This document shows, piece by piece, positions 9,601 to 17,649 of a DNA stretch of 64,000 nucleotides (position 1 is its first letter; each line of letters begins with the position of its first letter). Where the stretch lies: contig JACXUM010000010.1 in assembly GCA_014763895.1 (NCBI GenBank), forward strand, positions 1 through 64,000. Direction: 5' to 3'. This stretch comes from Campylobacterales bacterium. Its GTDB lineage: Bacteria; Campylobacterota; Campylobacteria; Campylobacterales; Sulfurovaceae. The translations under genes and the position numbers were made by a program. The notes beneath the pieces are model-generated. The model was not told the DNA's origin, searched no databases, and worked only from the letters and a program-made list of their open reading frames with translations.

Positions 9601-9909
9601 CTTGGTCTATCCTATGAAACAAGTGAAAGAAGTCTAACACTGGCATACAACAAAATGGGTGAAAGAATTCGAAAATTGGGAATGAAGGAAGATGGAGGAG
9701 AAGTAGTATACCCTGACTATATGGAGAATCCTGCTGCCATTTTTGACATTGTATGGATTGAAAATTTTGACAATGGCTTTAATCTTAAGATGAAGTTCGG
9801 CAATTTGCTTGATGGCGAAACCGTTTGGTATCAGCAGGATGAAGAACATGCAACAAATAGATATAAGACAGGTAGAACATTCAGTTTCAGTGCCTCGTAT
9901 AAATTTTAA
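6697..9909 (+). CDS. Large TonB-dependent outer-membrane receptor with carboxypeptidase-regulatory-like N-domain
   Basis: 1070 residues. Signal peptide 1-20 (ending FASES). Residues about 22-105 form a small beta domain, about 132-215 a CarboxypepD_reg-like domain (SGRVMSSEGNMPIGGARVFV), and about 240-350 the plug (AAGALKRVTGVTLVGG, IYVRGLGDRYSNVEMN, GGGYVDIRTKD). The remainder is the beta-barrel and the last residue is Phe, as usual for outer-membrane proteins. It takes up an unknown ligand with energy from the TonB system encoded just upstream. The ligand cannot be told from sequence. The ATG follows the previous stop with no gap. RLGDRY-type plugs are widespread in Campylobacterota and Bacteroidota receptors. 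Confidence 0.85.
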   Translation: MKKLRCFLLAMMLPIIIFASESKEGTLSVLLFNDGKPLISNEVKIDGKNVYETDADGAVKVTLPQGKHQLEIFGKNPSGENLGYFKKPVLIKENRNTEVIATLSKRNGDSIDIDTPVAVSAIKDREEEKATGTGILSGRVMSSEGNMPIGGARVFVRGTDVDIRTDENGYFTATVPSGKSLSISVVHSAYSAATIGGVVVKKDGKTSKTVKLTPASMELEEFVVLAPKVEGSIADVMQEEKKSSAVTNILGSEEMSKKGDSDAAGALKRVTGVTLVGGKSIYVRGLGDRYSNVEMNSMPLPSPDPTKRAVPLDIFPSGVIGSMKVQKSGTADIPASFGGGYVDIRTKDNANDDYVKVTLGLKGNSNTGKNVVDYQGSSTDWTGFDDGYRDIDQSILDQTHVVVGESPTSFSTRYYLKEELSEFIQNYVGDRKYNIEYNPLPLGGNVGVELSKHYDIDDENKITVFGNYEYSQEHQYREETIAKYEYDQENDTMYDNPSSTGFALRSLSDYSQAGIFNIGYSFADVFNVKYTKLYTHNGLKGTKLSVGEFGSNPNEIFSYHDLEWEERTLLADQINGDLKYEIFDTKSEFGFGYEKATAELSQPNNFRYIYVDDDGLESGAPGYLQKTSNQFAKRLASNDDVDAFYLKNKLFIDIFSEEDYLDIGYAGSIKKRKSQFDSYAIKINGDETEFTDPIDTIYDEYIRPDIWYDDRRFTLENNTQAKNYFDANVDESDWYQSIFLKPIEYLEVLLGLREVNVEQTTTSYYLYSRREHPGEEYDPSKNNTYQKYDRVLELENELFPSASLKYTFDENNTIDVAYAKTYILPDLREASSGTYSHPYEIADVKGNPDLNHTMIESYDIKYSHYFSSTENIKVGLFYKKLDQPIEDTMVPSSSLPIYSFMNSQSATMYGVELDGRKRLDFISEWMNDFYLSGNFTYSDSDVTIGQAQEEFLTSNHRQLQGLSQMVVNLGLSYETSERSLTLAYNKMGERIRKLGMKEDGGEVVYPDYMENPAAIFDIVWIENFDNGFNLKMKFGNLLDGETVWYQQDEEHATNRYKTGRTFSFSASYKF

Positions 9910-9917
9910 AATGTGCC

Positions 9918-9942
9918 ACACTCCATCATTTTTATGGGGTGT
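9918..9942 (+). terminator. Hairpin after the TonB operon
   Basis: Inverted repeat ACACTCCAT / ATGGGGTGT (one G-U pair) with a T-rich loop, nine bases after the receptor stop. The tail after the stem is not a strong T run, so the efficiency is uncertain. Confidence 0.45.
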
Positions 9943-10083
9943 ATATGTCTGATATAGAATCAGTGTATGTGCTGTTTAATGGTTTACTGTAATCACATCA
10001 TTTTTGTCACTGCCGATCACAGCAATTGCTTGGTACCCATTGCAATATGTTTACTTTCGAGCGTTGAGGTATCTTAAGATGGC

Positions 10084-10493
10084 TCATGCGCTATTGGCCC
10101 GCATTTTATCTGGTACACCAGCATTTTCATTATGCATTCCTCCCATTGCCTTAAATGCTCTGTTTAGGTAGCATCGCACTTGATATACAGCTTCCTCCTG
10201 ACACCTCGACTTTAAAATTGCATTATGTGCTTCAACATGCACGCTCAGTGCAGCATTTCTAAATATATCAAACCCATCGTCTTTTTTGACCTGAACTTCT
10301 TCACGCAGGCCGTTTTTATCAGTGAAATCCTTTTTGGCGATGAGCTTTCCTCTCTTATAGCTCTATATCCTCTGAGTGTTCTCTACGATACTCGCTAAGA
10401 TTAAACCGCTGCACTATAATTGCTTGCCGATACCATATCGTATGTGCATCTTTGAGCATATCTATCTGGCTTATCGGAGTTGAAATGCTTCAT
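10084..10493 (-). pseudogene. Decayed gene of unknown function
   Basis: Read on the minus strand from an ATG at 10493, the DNA has coding character broken by at least two frame changes: a first segment (MKHFNSDKPDRYAQ) ends in a stop after NYSAAV, the next frame gives RFNLSEYRREHSEDIEL then stops, and the third frame gives YKRGKLIAKKDF, VHVEAHNAILKSR and YLNRAFKAMGGMHNEN before a stop at 10084. Joined, they form one plausible protein of about 135 residues. I do not recognise the family. Transposase origin was considered, but no terminal repeats or catalytic motif could be seen. The identity is open; the decay is directly visible. Confidence 0.55.
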
Positions 10494-10880
10494 TATGGAT
10501 TATCTTCAAGAGCTATAAAAAGTCAATTTCTATCGGCTTTTCAAACCAAAAAAATCCTTCAAAATCCTCAAAAAAACGAACCGGTTTGAAGGGAATTGAA
10601 ACACTTTTCGTTAGATATTTAGGAGGGTTTTATCAGTAATTTTGATGCATAATAGGGTAATTTAGTGGTCGCAGGTCAAGTCAAAATAATGGAAAAAGAG
10701 TGATTTTTTGTACTTTTTGATGAAAATAACTTTAAAAATATTTAATATTTTTAGTTAAAAAATAAGAAAAATTGATTAAAATTAAGTGTGTCGAGGGAGA
10801 AGAGTAGGAAATTTTTCTAAAAAATATCCTTAAAAATTTAAAATATCTATAGACTATAATATGTTAAAAACATTATAATA
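10494..10880. other. A/T-rich non-coding stretch upstream of the phosphate island
   Basis: No open frame with a ribosome site, no tRNA and no clear repeat array is visible. It contains poly-A and poly-T tracts and a lone 20-base segment at 10583-10602 that resembles a CRISPR repeat end but is not repeated. The rightmost part leads into the Pho-type promoter of the porin gene. Confidence 0.6.
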
Positions 10881-10888
10881 TGTGAAAT

Positions 10889-10920
10889 GTTACCAATTTG
10901 TTACCATTTTAGTCTATGAC
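10889..10920 (+). promoter_or_regulatory. Pho box and -10 of the phosphate porin
   Basis: Two exact GTTACCA repeats at 10889-10895 and 10900-10906 (11-bp period), then 8 bp, then a -10-like TATGAC at 10915-10920. The porin ATG lies at 10951. The layout matches PhoB boxes of other bacteria (7-bp direct repeats with 4-bp gaps that replace the -35). Confidence 0.8.
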
Positions 10921-10950
10921 TCGAAAATAAAACATAAAGGGATGGAAACA

Positions 10951-12300
10951 ATGAAAAAAGTTGTACTTTCAGCTGCTGCCGTAATCGGTATGGCAGGCGT
11001 AGCCAATGCAAGTTCTAGTTCTGAACTTGCTGAATTAAAGGCGCAAATGGCTGCAATGGCCAAAAAGATCGAGATGTTGGAATCAAAACAGGCAAAATCT
11101 GACCAAAAAGTAGAAAAGATTACTGTTGCAAAAGAAAGTGAGAAAAATGATATTACTATTGTAAATCCAGATTCTCCAGAATTTTTGTTGGGTAAAGAAA
11201 CAGACATCAATATGAAGTTTAAAGCACAAGATGACCCAGATATGTGGTTGAAAGCCGGTATAAGGTTGCAAGGAACATTTGATAATAGGCAGACAGATTA
11301 TGTAGATCCGACAAAGGCCGATCAAACATTACAAGATGCATTTATGAGAAGGGTTAGATTTGAGATCGCAGCAGGTTTCACAAAAAACACTTCGTTTGTT
11401 ATGGACGTAAGAAACGATAAAGCAAATTATGAGGATAAAGGGGAAGAAGGGTTTAACGTTGGTGATGCATATGTTAAAATCGACAAACCTTTTGATGATT
11501 CGTTAGTCAACTTCAAACTATATCGTGCCAAGATCGATGTTTCTCGTACAGAGACCGTCAAATCAGCACATACGATATGTTATGACAGGCCTTATGTTGC
11601 CGATGAAGCTGCACAGTTCATTTCTGAAAACCGCCGTGCAGCAAATGCACAAATGTACGGAGATTGGAATAAAAAAGTACACTATCAGTTGGCATTTGGA
11701 GATGCAACGGCATCAGATCATTCCAAAGATGCTATTGGTACATCTTTAAATGGTTCAATTAAAGATGCAAATTTCTTCTATGGCGGGAAATTGATCCTCT
11801 CACCATTTGACGGCTGGGAAGAGACAGACCGTACGGAAACGTATTTTGGAGAAGGCAAACACTTTGCGCTTGGGGTCGGTTATTGGAAGGCACCTAATAT
11901 TGAATATTCCACAGGCGATTCAACAGACCATACATTGATCAACTATGAGCTTTCTGCGCATTATAAAAATGCATTTGTTCAAGCAGAATATTTTGATTTT
12001 GACGGTGTTGTAAGAAAGTGGGCTTCTGATGAGACTGGAACATCTTCTGGATGGTATGCAACAGGTGAGTATGTTATTCCTGAACTCTCTTATATCGCAC
12101 CGTTTGTAAGATATGAGAAGTGGGATAGATGGGAAGATGCATCAGGATATGACTTGACATCTAAAGTTGCCGGAATCAACTGGTATCTACGCGGAAATAC
12201 GACAAAAGTAGGTTTGGTATACCAAAAAGATTCTTATGGCGAAGAAATCGGCAATAAAGATGTAACATCAACCAGAGTAACAACACAGTGGTTTTTCTAA
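10951..12300 (+). CDS. Phosphate-selective porin (OprO/OprP family)
   Basis: 449 residues from ATG 10951; an upstream in-frame GTG at 10882 would place the start inside the promoter. Signal peptide 1-21 (VLSAAAVIGMAGVANAS), then a coiled coil (about 23-50, LAELKAQMAAMAKKIEMLESK) that probably mediates trimer contacts, then a 16-strand-type barrel ending in Phe (TTQWFF). Barrel segments such as LKAGIRLQGTFDNRQ and AFMRRVRFEIAAGF match the phosphate-selective porin O/P family. It lets phosphate cross the outer membrane when phosphate is scarce. The Pho box upstream supports this. A hairpin terminator follows. Confidence 0.85.
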   Translation: MKKVVLSAAAVIGMAGVANASSSSELAELKAQMAAMAKKIEMLESKQAKSDQKVEKITVAKESEKNDITIVNPDSPEFLLGKETDINMKFKAQDDPDMWLKAGIRLQGTFDNRQTDYVDPTKADQTLQDAFMRRVRFEIAAGFTKNTSFVMDVRNDKANYEDKGEEGFNVGDAYVKIDKPFDDSLVNFKLYRAKIDVSRTETVKSAHTICYDRPYVADEAAQFISENRRAANAQMYGDWNKKVHYQLAFGDATASDHSKDAIGTSLNGSIKDANFFYGGKLILSPFDGWEETDRTETYFGEGKHFALGVGYWKAPNIEYSTGDSTDHTLINYELSAHYKNAFVQAEYFDFDGVVRKWASDETGTSSGWYATGEYVIPELSYIAPFVRYEKWDRWEDASGYDLTSKVAGINWYLRGNTTKVGLVYQKDSYGEEIGNKDVTSTRVTTQWFF

Positions 12301-12377
12301 TTTAGACGTTGATGATGATTGTATAGATCAATTGGTAAGCTTGATTGACAATCTAGATCATATCGTGTAACTTCATA

Positions 12378-12402
12378 GGGGCAGATCGTACGATCTGTCC
12401 CC
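12378..12402 (+). terminator. Terminator hairpin after the phosphate porin
   Basis: GGGGCAGATCG paired with CGATCTG-T-CCCC: eleven pairs with one bulged T and a two-base loop, 78 bases after the porin stop. The tail is TCTCTCATGCTTT, so only moderately T-rich. Confidence 0.6.
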
Positions 12403-12471
12403 GTCTCTCATGCTTTATACAAAATAGATGGTATACTCTTATTTAGATAATTTTTCAAAGAAGGAAATAAA

Positions 12472-14010
12472 ATGGGTCAACTGATGAAAGTCGCTTTAGG
12501 GGCGGGTTTTGCCATTCTTGTGGCTTTTTATGTCAATAGTACAATGGGTGGTATGACCCATGGCGGATTCTTGGTAATGGCATCGGTATTCGGGGCCTAT
12601 ATGGCGATGAATATCGGAGCAAATGATGTGGCTAACAACGTTGGTCCTGCGGTGGGAGCCGGTGCTTTGACGATCGGAGGGGCGATCCTGATCGCATCGA
12701 TTTTTGAAGCAGCCGGAGCTTTGATAGCCGGAGGGGATGTTGTAGGAACGATCAAGGATGGGATCATTGACCCTGGTGCATTTGGTGATGACTCAAGACT
12801 TTTTGTCTATGCGATGAGTGCGGCACTTTTGGCAGCAGCGCTTTGGCTGAACCTTGCTACCTGGCTCAAAGCCCCTGTTTCAACGACTCATTCGATCATC
12901 GGTGGGGTTGTTGGTGCGGGTATCGCTGCAGGTGGACTGTCGATCGTATCTTGGAGTACCATGGGACAGATCGTGGCGTCATGGGTAATCTCACCGGTTC
13001 TTGGCGGGATCATTGCAGCCGGATTCCTTTATATCATCAAGTCAAAGATACTTTACCAGGAAGACAAGCTTTCCGCTGCTAAAAAGGTGATCCCAATCTT
13101 GGTCTCTTTGATGGTCATGGCTTTTATTACTTATTTGACACTGAAAGGGTTGAAACAGGTATGGAAAAGTGTTGTAGAGACACTGAGTTTCCTCCCGCAA
13201 AGCGACAAACCGAGCTTTATGGTTGCGATCATCTTTGGATCGATTGCAGCAGCGGTTACGTATCTAGTTGTGAAACCTAGGATTGTCAATAAAGTCGCTA
13301 TGATGAGAGATGCAAGAAGTGATATTAACCTTCTTTTTACGATCCCTCTTATCTTTGCAGCAGCATTGCTTAGTTTTGCGCATGGTGCAAATGACGTGGC
13401 AAACGCCGTTGGCCCGCTTGCGGCGATCAACGATGCGATGACCCATATGGTGGTTTCTTTAAAAGCGGCTATCCCGTTATGGGTCATGGTTGTTGGAGGG
13501 GTAGGTATCTCTGTAGGTTTGGCATTGTTTGGCCCAAGACTCATCAGAACAGTGGGAAGCGAGATCACTGAACTTGACCAGATGCGGGCCTTTTCGATCA
13601 TGATGGCTGCGGCGATCACGGTTGTATTGGCTTCTCAGCTTGGATTACCGGTTTCTTCAACACATATTGCTGTTGGGGCCGTATTTGGTGTAGGGTTCTT
13701 GAGAGAATGGCTTGACAGTCAGAATATGAAAGAGAAACAAAAAGTACTTTTTGTGGAGGTTGAAAAACACCATACGCTGAAAGAGAAGTTGGCCAGTTTG
13801 ACGCCTGATGATTATAAAGACCGTGCCGAACTGCTCGAAGAGATTAAAGCTCACAAGAAAAAAGTCAAAAAGATTAAAAATGACTTGCGTGACAATTATG
13901 TCAAACGCGGAATGGTCAAGAAGGTCATTGCTGCATGGGTGATCACGGTCCCTGCAGCTGCTATCGTATCGGCGTTGATTTTCTTTATCTTAAAAGGTAT
14001 CGGAGTGTAA
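12472..14010 (+). CDS. pit: Inorganic phosphate transporter, PiT family
   Basis: 512 residues, many membrane segments. Two copies of the PiT signature are visible: GANDVANNVGPAVGAG near residue 44 and HGANDVANAVGPLAA near residue 305, as expected from the inverted duplicated architecture. A charged cytoplasmic loop (about 420-480, EKQKVLFVEVEKHHTLKEK) precedes the last membrane segment. PiT proteins import metal-phosphate with protons or sodium at low affinity. GAAGGAAATAAA precedes the ATG. No GTTACCA box lies upstream, so this gene seems to be expressed independently of the Pho promoters around it (a TATACT at about 12432 is a possible -10). Confidence 0.9.
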   Translation: MGQLMKVALGAGFAILVAFYVNSTMGGMTHGGFLVMASVFGAYMAMNIGANDVANNVGPAVGAGALTIGGAILIASIFEAAGALIAGGDVVGTIKDGIIDPGAFGDDSRLFVYAMSAALLAAALWLNLATWLKAPVSTTHSIIGGVVGAGIAAGGLSIVSWSTMGQIVASWVISPVLGGIIAAGFLYIIKSKILYQEDKLSAAKKVIPILVSLMVMAFITYLTLKGLKQVWKSVVETLSFLPQSDKPSFMVAIIFGSIAAAVTYLVVKPRIVNKVAMMRDARSDINLLFTIPLIFAAALLSFAHGANDVANAVGPLAAINDAMTHMVVSLKAAIPLWVMVVGGVGISVGLALFGPRLIRTVGSEITELDQMRAFSIMMAAAITVVLASQLGLPVSSTHIAVGAVFGVGFLREWLDSQNMKEKQKVLFVEVEKHHTLKEKLASLTPDDYKDRAELLEEIKAHKKKVKKIKNDLRDNYVKRGMVKKVIAAWVITVPAAAIVSALIFFILKGIGV

Positions 14011-14018
14011 ACCATTCT

Positions 14019-14050
14019 GTTATCAAAATGTAACCAAAATATAATAATAT
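14019..14050 (+). promoter_or_regulatory. Pho box and -10 directly at the phoB-like start codon
   Basis: GTTATCA 14019-14025 and GTAACCA 14030-14036, 11-bp period, then 8 bp and TAATAT 14045-14050. A perfect TATAAT also exists at 14040-14045. Either -10 puts transcription start within about six bases of ATG 14058, so the mRNA should be leaderless or nearly so. The position suggests autoregulation. Confidence 0.78.
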
Positions 14051-14057
14051 TCGAAGC

Positions 14058-14741
14058 ATGGAAAAAAGTCAAATCGAAATCGTAGTGATAGAGGATGAAG
14101 AGGATATTTTGGAGTTGTTGGAGTATCATCTCGCCAAAGAAGGGTATCAGGTAACAGGTTTCCTTTCTAGTGAGAATGTGGAACAGTTTTTGGAGGAAGA
14201 GACTCCTGATTTGATGATAGTGGATCGTAACCTTCCGGGAATGGAAGGAAGTGAATTTGTCTCTCATCTTCGAAAAAAAGGTTTTGAAATCCCGGTCATT
14301 TTCCTGACTGCCAAAGATGAAGAAAGTGAACTTGAAGAAGGCTTTAGACGGGGTGGTGATGACTATATGACCAAGCCTTTCAGCAACAAAGAACTATTGC
14401 TGAGGGTCGAAGCTCTGCTAAGACGAAGTGGAGTACGTTCTGATACGATGCTGCGCTATAAAGACCTTGCGCTTGATATGCAAAAACATCAGCTGTATGT
14501 TGATGGGAAATCGATTGATTTGACCAATCTGGAATTTAAACTGCTTCAGACTTTTGTTAAAAATCCAAAACAGCCCCTGGATAGAGATTATTTAAGAGAT
14601 GAAGTATGGGGTAGCGAAAACGAAAAATTTCATGATAAAACGATCAATGTAGCAATCAACCGTCTCAAAAAAAAGATCGACCCGTCCGGTCAAAAAAACT
14701 ATTTTGCTCCTGTATGGGGAATCGGATACAAGTTGATGTAA
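14058..14741 (+). CDS. PhoB-like OmpR-family response regulator
   Basis: 227 residues. Receiver domain 1-118 with acidic pocket (IEDEED), phospho-acceptor Asp in LMIVDRNLPGMEG, Thr in FLTAKD and Lys in MTKPFSN. Winged-helix DNA-binding domain about 128-225 (LTNLEFKLLQTF, DKTINVAINRLKKKID, GIGYKL). Its location inside the phosphate island and the Pho box at its own promoter suggest it is the regulator that reads the repeated boxes here; this is inferred. No ribosome site precedes the ATG. No histidine kinase is encoded next to it, so its partner must lie elsewhere. Confidence 0.85.
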   Translation: MEKSQIEIVVIEDEEDILELLEYHLAKEGYQVTGFLSSENVEQFLEEETPDLMIVDRNLPGMEGSEFVSHLRKKGFEIPVIFLTAKDEESELEEGFRRGGDDYMTKPFSNKELLLRVEALLRRSGVRSDTMLRYKDLALDMQKHQLYVDGKSIDLTNLEFKLLQTFVKNPKQPLDRDYLRDEVWGSENEKFHDKTINVAINRLKKKIDPSGQKNYFAPVWGIGYKLM

Positions 14742-14781
14742 ATTTTTTTGTTCAACTTTTTCTTTTCTCACCCTAATATTT

Positions 14782-14813
14782 GTTACCAAAATGTTATCAA
14801 TTTATTTTATACT
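14782..14813 (+). promoter_or_regulatory. Pho box and -10 of pstS
   Basis: GTTACCA 14782-14788 and GTTATCA 14793-14799 (11-bp period), 8-bp gap, TATACT 14808-14813. pstS starts at 14862. Confidence 0.82.
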
Positions 14814-14861
14814 TCGCGAAATCCCAAAGGGACAACCTACTTTTTTTAAGGAAAAAAACAG

Positions 14862-15863
14862 ATGACATTCAAAAAAGCATTTACAGCCGCTTTGGGAGCA
14901 TCGCTGGCACTTACAGCAGTACATGCGGATGATATCAAAGGTAGAGGAGCATCATTCCCTGCACCGGTTTATCAAGCGTGGACAACCGAGTATTACAATG
15001 TAACAAAAAACCAGGTTAACTATACGCCGACAGGGTCTGGCGACGGTATTGCTTCTGTATCAAAAAGAATGGTGGATTTTGGTGGTTCTGACAGTCCGCT
15101 CAAATCAGAAATTCTTAAAAAAGCAAAACTTTACATGTTCCCAAGTGCGATCGGTTCAATCATATTGGCTTATAATATCGACGGTGTAAAAGACGGTGAG
15201 TTGAAACTCAGCCGTGCTGCGATTGCAGCGATCTTCTCGGGAAAAGCGTCATTCTGGGATGATGAGGTTATCGCAAAAGAGAACCAGGGTCTTAAATTGC
15301 CGCATGAGCCTATCACTGTTGCAGTAAGAGCGGATGAATCAGGTACAACCTACAACTTTACTTATTTCCTTAACAAAATCGACCCATCTTTTAGCGTAAG
15401 CAAGCAGCCAACATGGAAGGCGACTAAATTGGTGGCCGGTAAATCAAATTCCGGTGTTTCGGCCAACATCCAGCAGATCAAAAACTCTATCGGATATGTT
15501 GAGTATTCATATAAAATCCAACTTGGATTACCAGCGGCTCAAGTAGAGAATAAAGAGGGTAAATTTATCACTCCTACAGTGGAATCGTTCCAGGATGCAG
15601 CAAAATACGCAACTTGGACTCCTGAAAATGATTTTTATGCAGTGATCGGCGACCCAGCCGGTGCGACTTCTTACCCGATCGTTGCGGCAACATTTATACT
15701 GCTTCCTCAAGAGAAGACCGAAATGGATAAAAAAGTAACTGCATTCTTTGACTGGGCGTTCACAAATGGTGACAAGGCAGCGGCAGATCTTGGATATGTA
15801 CCGCTTCCAAGCTCTACAAAAGACCAGATCAGAACATACTGGGAAAACAAAAAAATCAAATAG
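14862..15863 (+). CDS. pstS: Phosphate ABC transporter, periplasmic binding protein
   Basis: 333 residues. Signal peptide 1-22 (ending AVHADD). PstS family features: IKGRGASFPAPVYQAW at the mature N terminus, the phosphate-binding GSGDGI and FGGSDSPL motifs, and ADESGTTYNFT. It captures phosphate in the periplasm for PstCAB. It has its own Pho promoter, and a hairpin plus a second Pho promoter separate it from pstC, so it can be made in excess over the membrane parts. Length is usual for the family. Confidence 0.92.
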   Translation: MTFKKAFTAALGASLALTAVHADDIKGRGASFPAPVYQAWTTEYYNVTKNQVNYTPTGSGDGIASVSKRMVDFGGSDSPLKSEILKKAKLYMFPSAIGSIILAYNIDGVKDGELKLSRAAIAAIFSGKASFWDDEVIAKENQGLKLPHEPITVAVRADESGTTYNFTYFLNKIDPSFSVSKQPTWKATKLVAGKSNSGVSANIQQIKNSIGYVEYSYKIQLGLPAAQVENKEGKFITPTVESFQDAAKYATWTPENDFYAVIGDPAGATSYPIVAATFILLPQEKTEMDKKVTAFFDWAFTNGDKAAADLGYVPLPSSTKDQIRTYWENKKIK

Positions 15864-15877
15864 ATTCTTCTCCTTTA

Positions 15878-15899
15878 CAATGGTGCCTTGGCACCATTG
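15878..15899 (+). terminator. Hairpin between pstS and pstC
   Basis: Nine-to-ten-bp perfect stem CAATGGTGCC / GGCACCATTG with a two-to-four-base loop, followed by TCTTATTTTAT, 14 bases after the pstS stop. It can act as a terminator or mRNA-stabilising end. Confidence 0.7.
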
Positions 15900-15910
15900 T
15901 CTTATTTTAT

Positions 15911-15953
15911 GTTATCATTTTGTTACCAGATTGTAATCATCGTACCATACAAT
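15911..15953 (+). promoter_or_regulatory. Three-repeat Pho box and -10 of pstCAB
   Basis: GTTATCA 15911, GTTACCA 15922 and GTAATCA 15933, each 11 bp apart, then 8 bp and TACAAT 15948-15953. pstC starts at 15984. Confidence 0.82.
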
Positions 15954-15983
15954 TCTTTTCAATTCTATAGGCAAGGTTAAATC

Positions 15984-16835
15984 ATGAACGCAAAGCTTTT
16001 TAGGCAGTTCTCTTTTTTCTCCGCAACACTCACTTTTTTTCTTTTAGTCGGCATTTTCGCAGTTCTTTTTGATTATGCCAACGAATCGATTCGTGAGTTT
16101 GGGTTTAAATTTTTGACGATCGATACATGGGAAACCGGTGAAGACGGGTATGGAGGTGTATTTGGAGGATGGGTTCCGATCATCGGAACACTGATGAGTA
16201 CCTTGATCGCGATGGCGATCGCAACGCCTTTAGCTATGGGAATCGCCATCTTTTTGACCGAAATCGCACATGGATACCTTATTAAGCCCGTTTCGATCGC
16301 TATTGAGCTTTTGGCTGCTATCCCGAGTATTATTTACGGGATGTGGGGGCTCTTTTATTTTGCACCGATCGTCCAGGAGCTCTTTGGCGGTAACGGGGTC
16401 GGGCTTTTGACGGCAGGAATCGTTCTGGCGATCATGATCATTCCGTTTATGGCGGCCATCACCAGAGATGCCATGAATACCACACCGGGAGCACTCAAAG
16501 AATCGGCTTATGCTATGGGCGCTACGACTTTTGATGTGATCAAAGATGTAGTCATGCCTTATTCGAAAGCCGGTATCATCGGTTCGATCATTTTGGCATT
16601 GGGCCGAGCCCTTGGTGAAACAATGGCGGTAGCGTTCCTGATCGGTTCAGTGATGAGCGTTGCCCATCGTGTGACAGATCCGACCATATCTATTCCGGTC
16701 TTGTTGGCGAATAACTTTTCAGAAGCGCAGGATCTGCAGCTTTCAAGTATGTACTATTTGGCATTGCTCCTCTTTGTGGTCAGTTTTGCGGTGATTGCAC
16801 TGGCGAAGTTTTACTTCCTTAGAAGGAGTGTATAA
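15984..16835 (+). CDS. pstC: Phosphate ABC transporter permease PstC
   Basis: 283 residues with six membrane segments. The binding-protein-dependent transport signature is present (ESAYAMGATTFDVIKDVVMP, then LGRALGETMAVAFLIGS). PstC pairs with PstA to form the channel of the high-affinity phosphate transporter. AAGG lies before the ATG. The last base is shared with the pstA start (TAATG), which indicates coupled translation. Confidence 0.92.
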   Translation: MNAKLFRQFSFFSATLTFFLLVGIFAVLFDYANESIREFGFKFLTIDTWETGEDGYGGVFGGWVPIIGTLMSTLIAMAIATPLAMGIAIFLTEIAHGYLIKPVSIAIELLAAIPSIIYGMWGLFYFAPIVQELFGGNGVGLLTAGIVLAIMIIPFMAAITRDAMNTTPGALKESAYAMGATTFDVIKDVVMPYSKAGIIGSIILALGRALGETMAVAFLIGSVMSVAHRVTDPTISIPVLLANNFSEAQDLQLSSMYYLALLLFVVSFAVIALAKFYFLRRSV

Positions 16836-17641
16836 TGAATCGCTTAGTATTGAATAAGATCATTTTATTGCTCTCAACCGTCTCGGCAATGATCGGGATA
16901 GGATTTCTTTTTTGGATACTTATCACACTGGGGTATAAGGGGATATCAAGCATTCATATTACCACTTTTACCCATGATATGGTGAACGGCGGTATCAGAA
17001 ATTTGCTGGTGGGACAGTTTACAATGGGACTTGTGGCAACTCTTATTGCGGTTCCTCTGGGTATGATGGCTGGGATATATCTAAGGGAATATAGTTACGG
17101 TAGTAAACTGGCAGCCGTGCTTCGAAATCTTAGTGACGTGATGATGAGTGCCCCCTCTATCGTGGTTGGGGTTTTTGTCTATGCTTTTATGGTGGCCCCT
17201 TTTGGTACTTATAACGGATGGGCAGGAAGTGTAGCATTGGCGATCATGATGATCCCGATTATTGTAAGTACGACAGACAATATGCTCTCCTTGGTCCCGC
17301 AGGAACTTAGAGAAGCGGGTATTGCGCTTGGAGGAAGCAAACACAAGATCATTTTGCAAATTATACTCAAAGCGGCAAAAGTGGGTATCACTACAGGGAT
17401 ACTGCTCTCATTCGCGCGTATCATCGGTGAAACGGCACCGCTGCTTTTTACCTCATCAAATAACCAGTTCTTTACGATGAACATGAACGAACAGTTCCCG
17501 TCTTTAACGGTCAGTATCTATAATCTGGCAACCTATCCGGATGAGGCAAGCAGAGAATTGGCATGGGCGGCATCCTTTGTCTTGACGGTGATCGTGTTGT
17601 TGATCAATCTTATCGGACGTTATGCAACCAGAAGTAAATAA
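16835..17641 (+). CDS. pstA: Phosphate ABC transporter permease PstA
   Basis: 268 residues with six membrane segments and the EAA-type loop ([23 protein letters not shown]), followed by [14 protein letters not shown], typical of PstA. AGAAGGAG lies just upstream in the end of pstC. It forms the channel with PstC. The gene is followed by pstB after eight bases. Confidence 0.92.
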   Translation: MNRLVLNKIILLLSTVSAMIGIGFLFWILITLGYKGISSIHITTFTHDMVNGGIRNLLVGQFTMGLVATLIAVPLGMMAGIYLREYSYGSKLAAVLRNLSDVMMSAPSIVVGVFVYAFMVAPFGTYNGWAGSVALAIMMIPIIVSTTDNMLSLVPQELREAGIALGGSKHKIILQIILKAAKVGITTGILLSFARIIGETAPLLFTSSNNQFFTMNMNEQFPSLTVSIYNLATYPDEASRELAWAASFVLTVIVLLINLIGRYATRSK

Positions 17642-17649
17642 GGAAAAAA

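Noticed and set aside
10583-10602. Segment resembling the end of a CRISPR repeat (GAATTGAAAC)
   Set aside because: It occurs once, with no second copy at spacer distance and no cas gene in the window.
12400-12472. Pho box before the PiT transporter
   Set aside because: No GTTACCA-like repeat is present; only an ordinary TATACT -10 candidate is seen.
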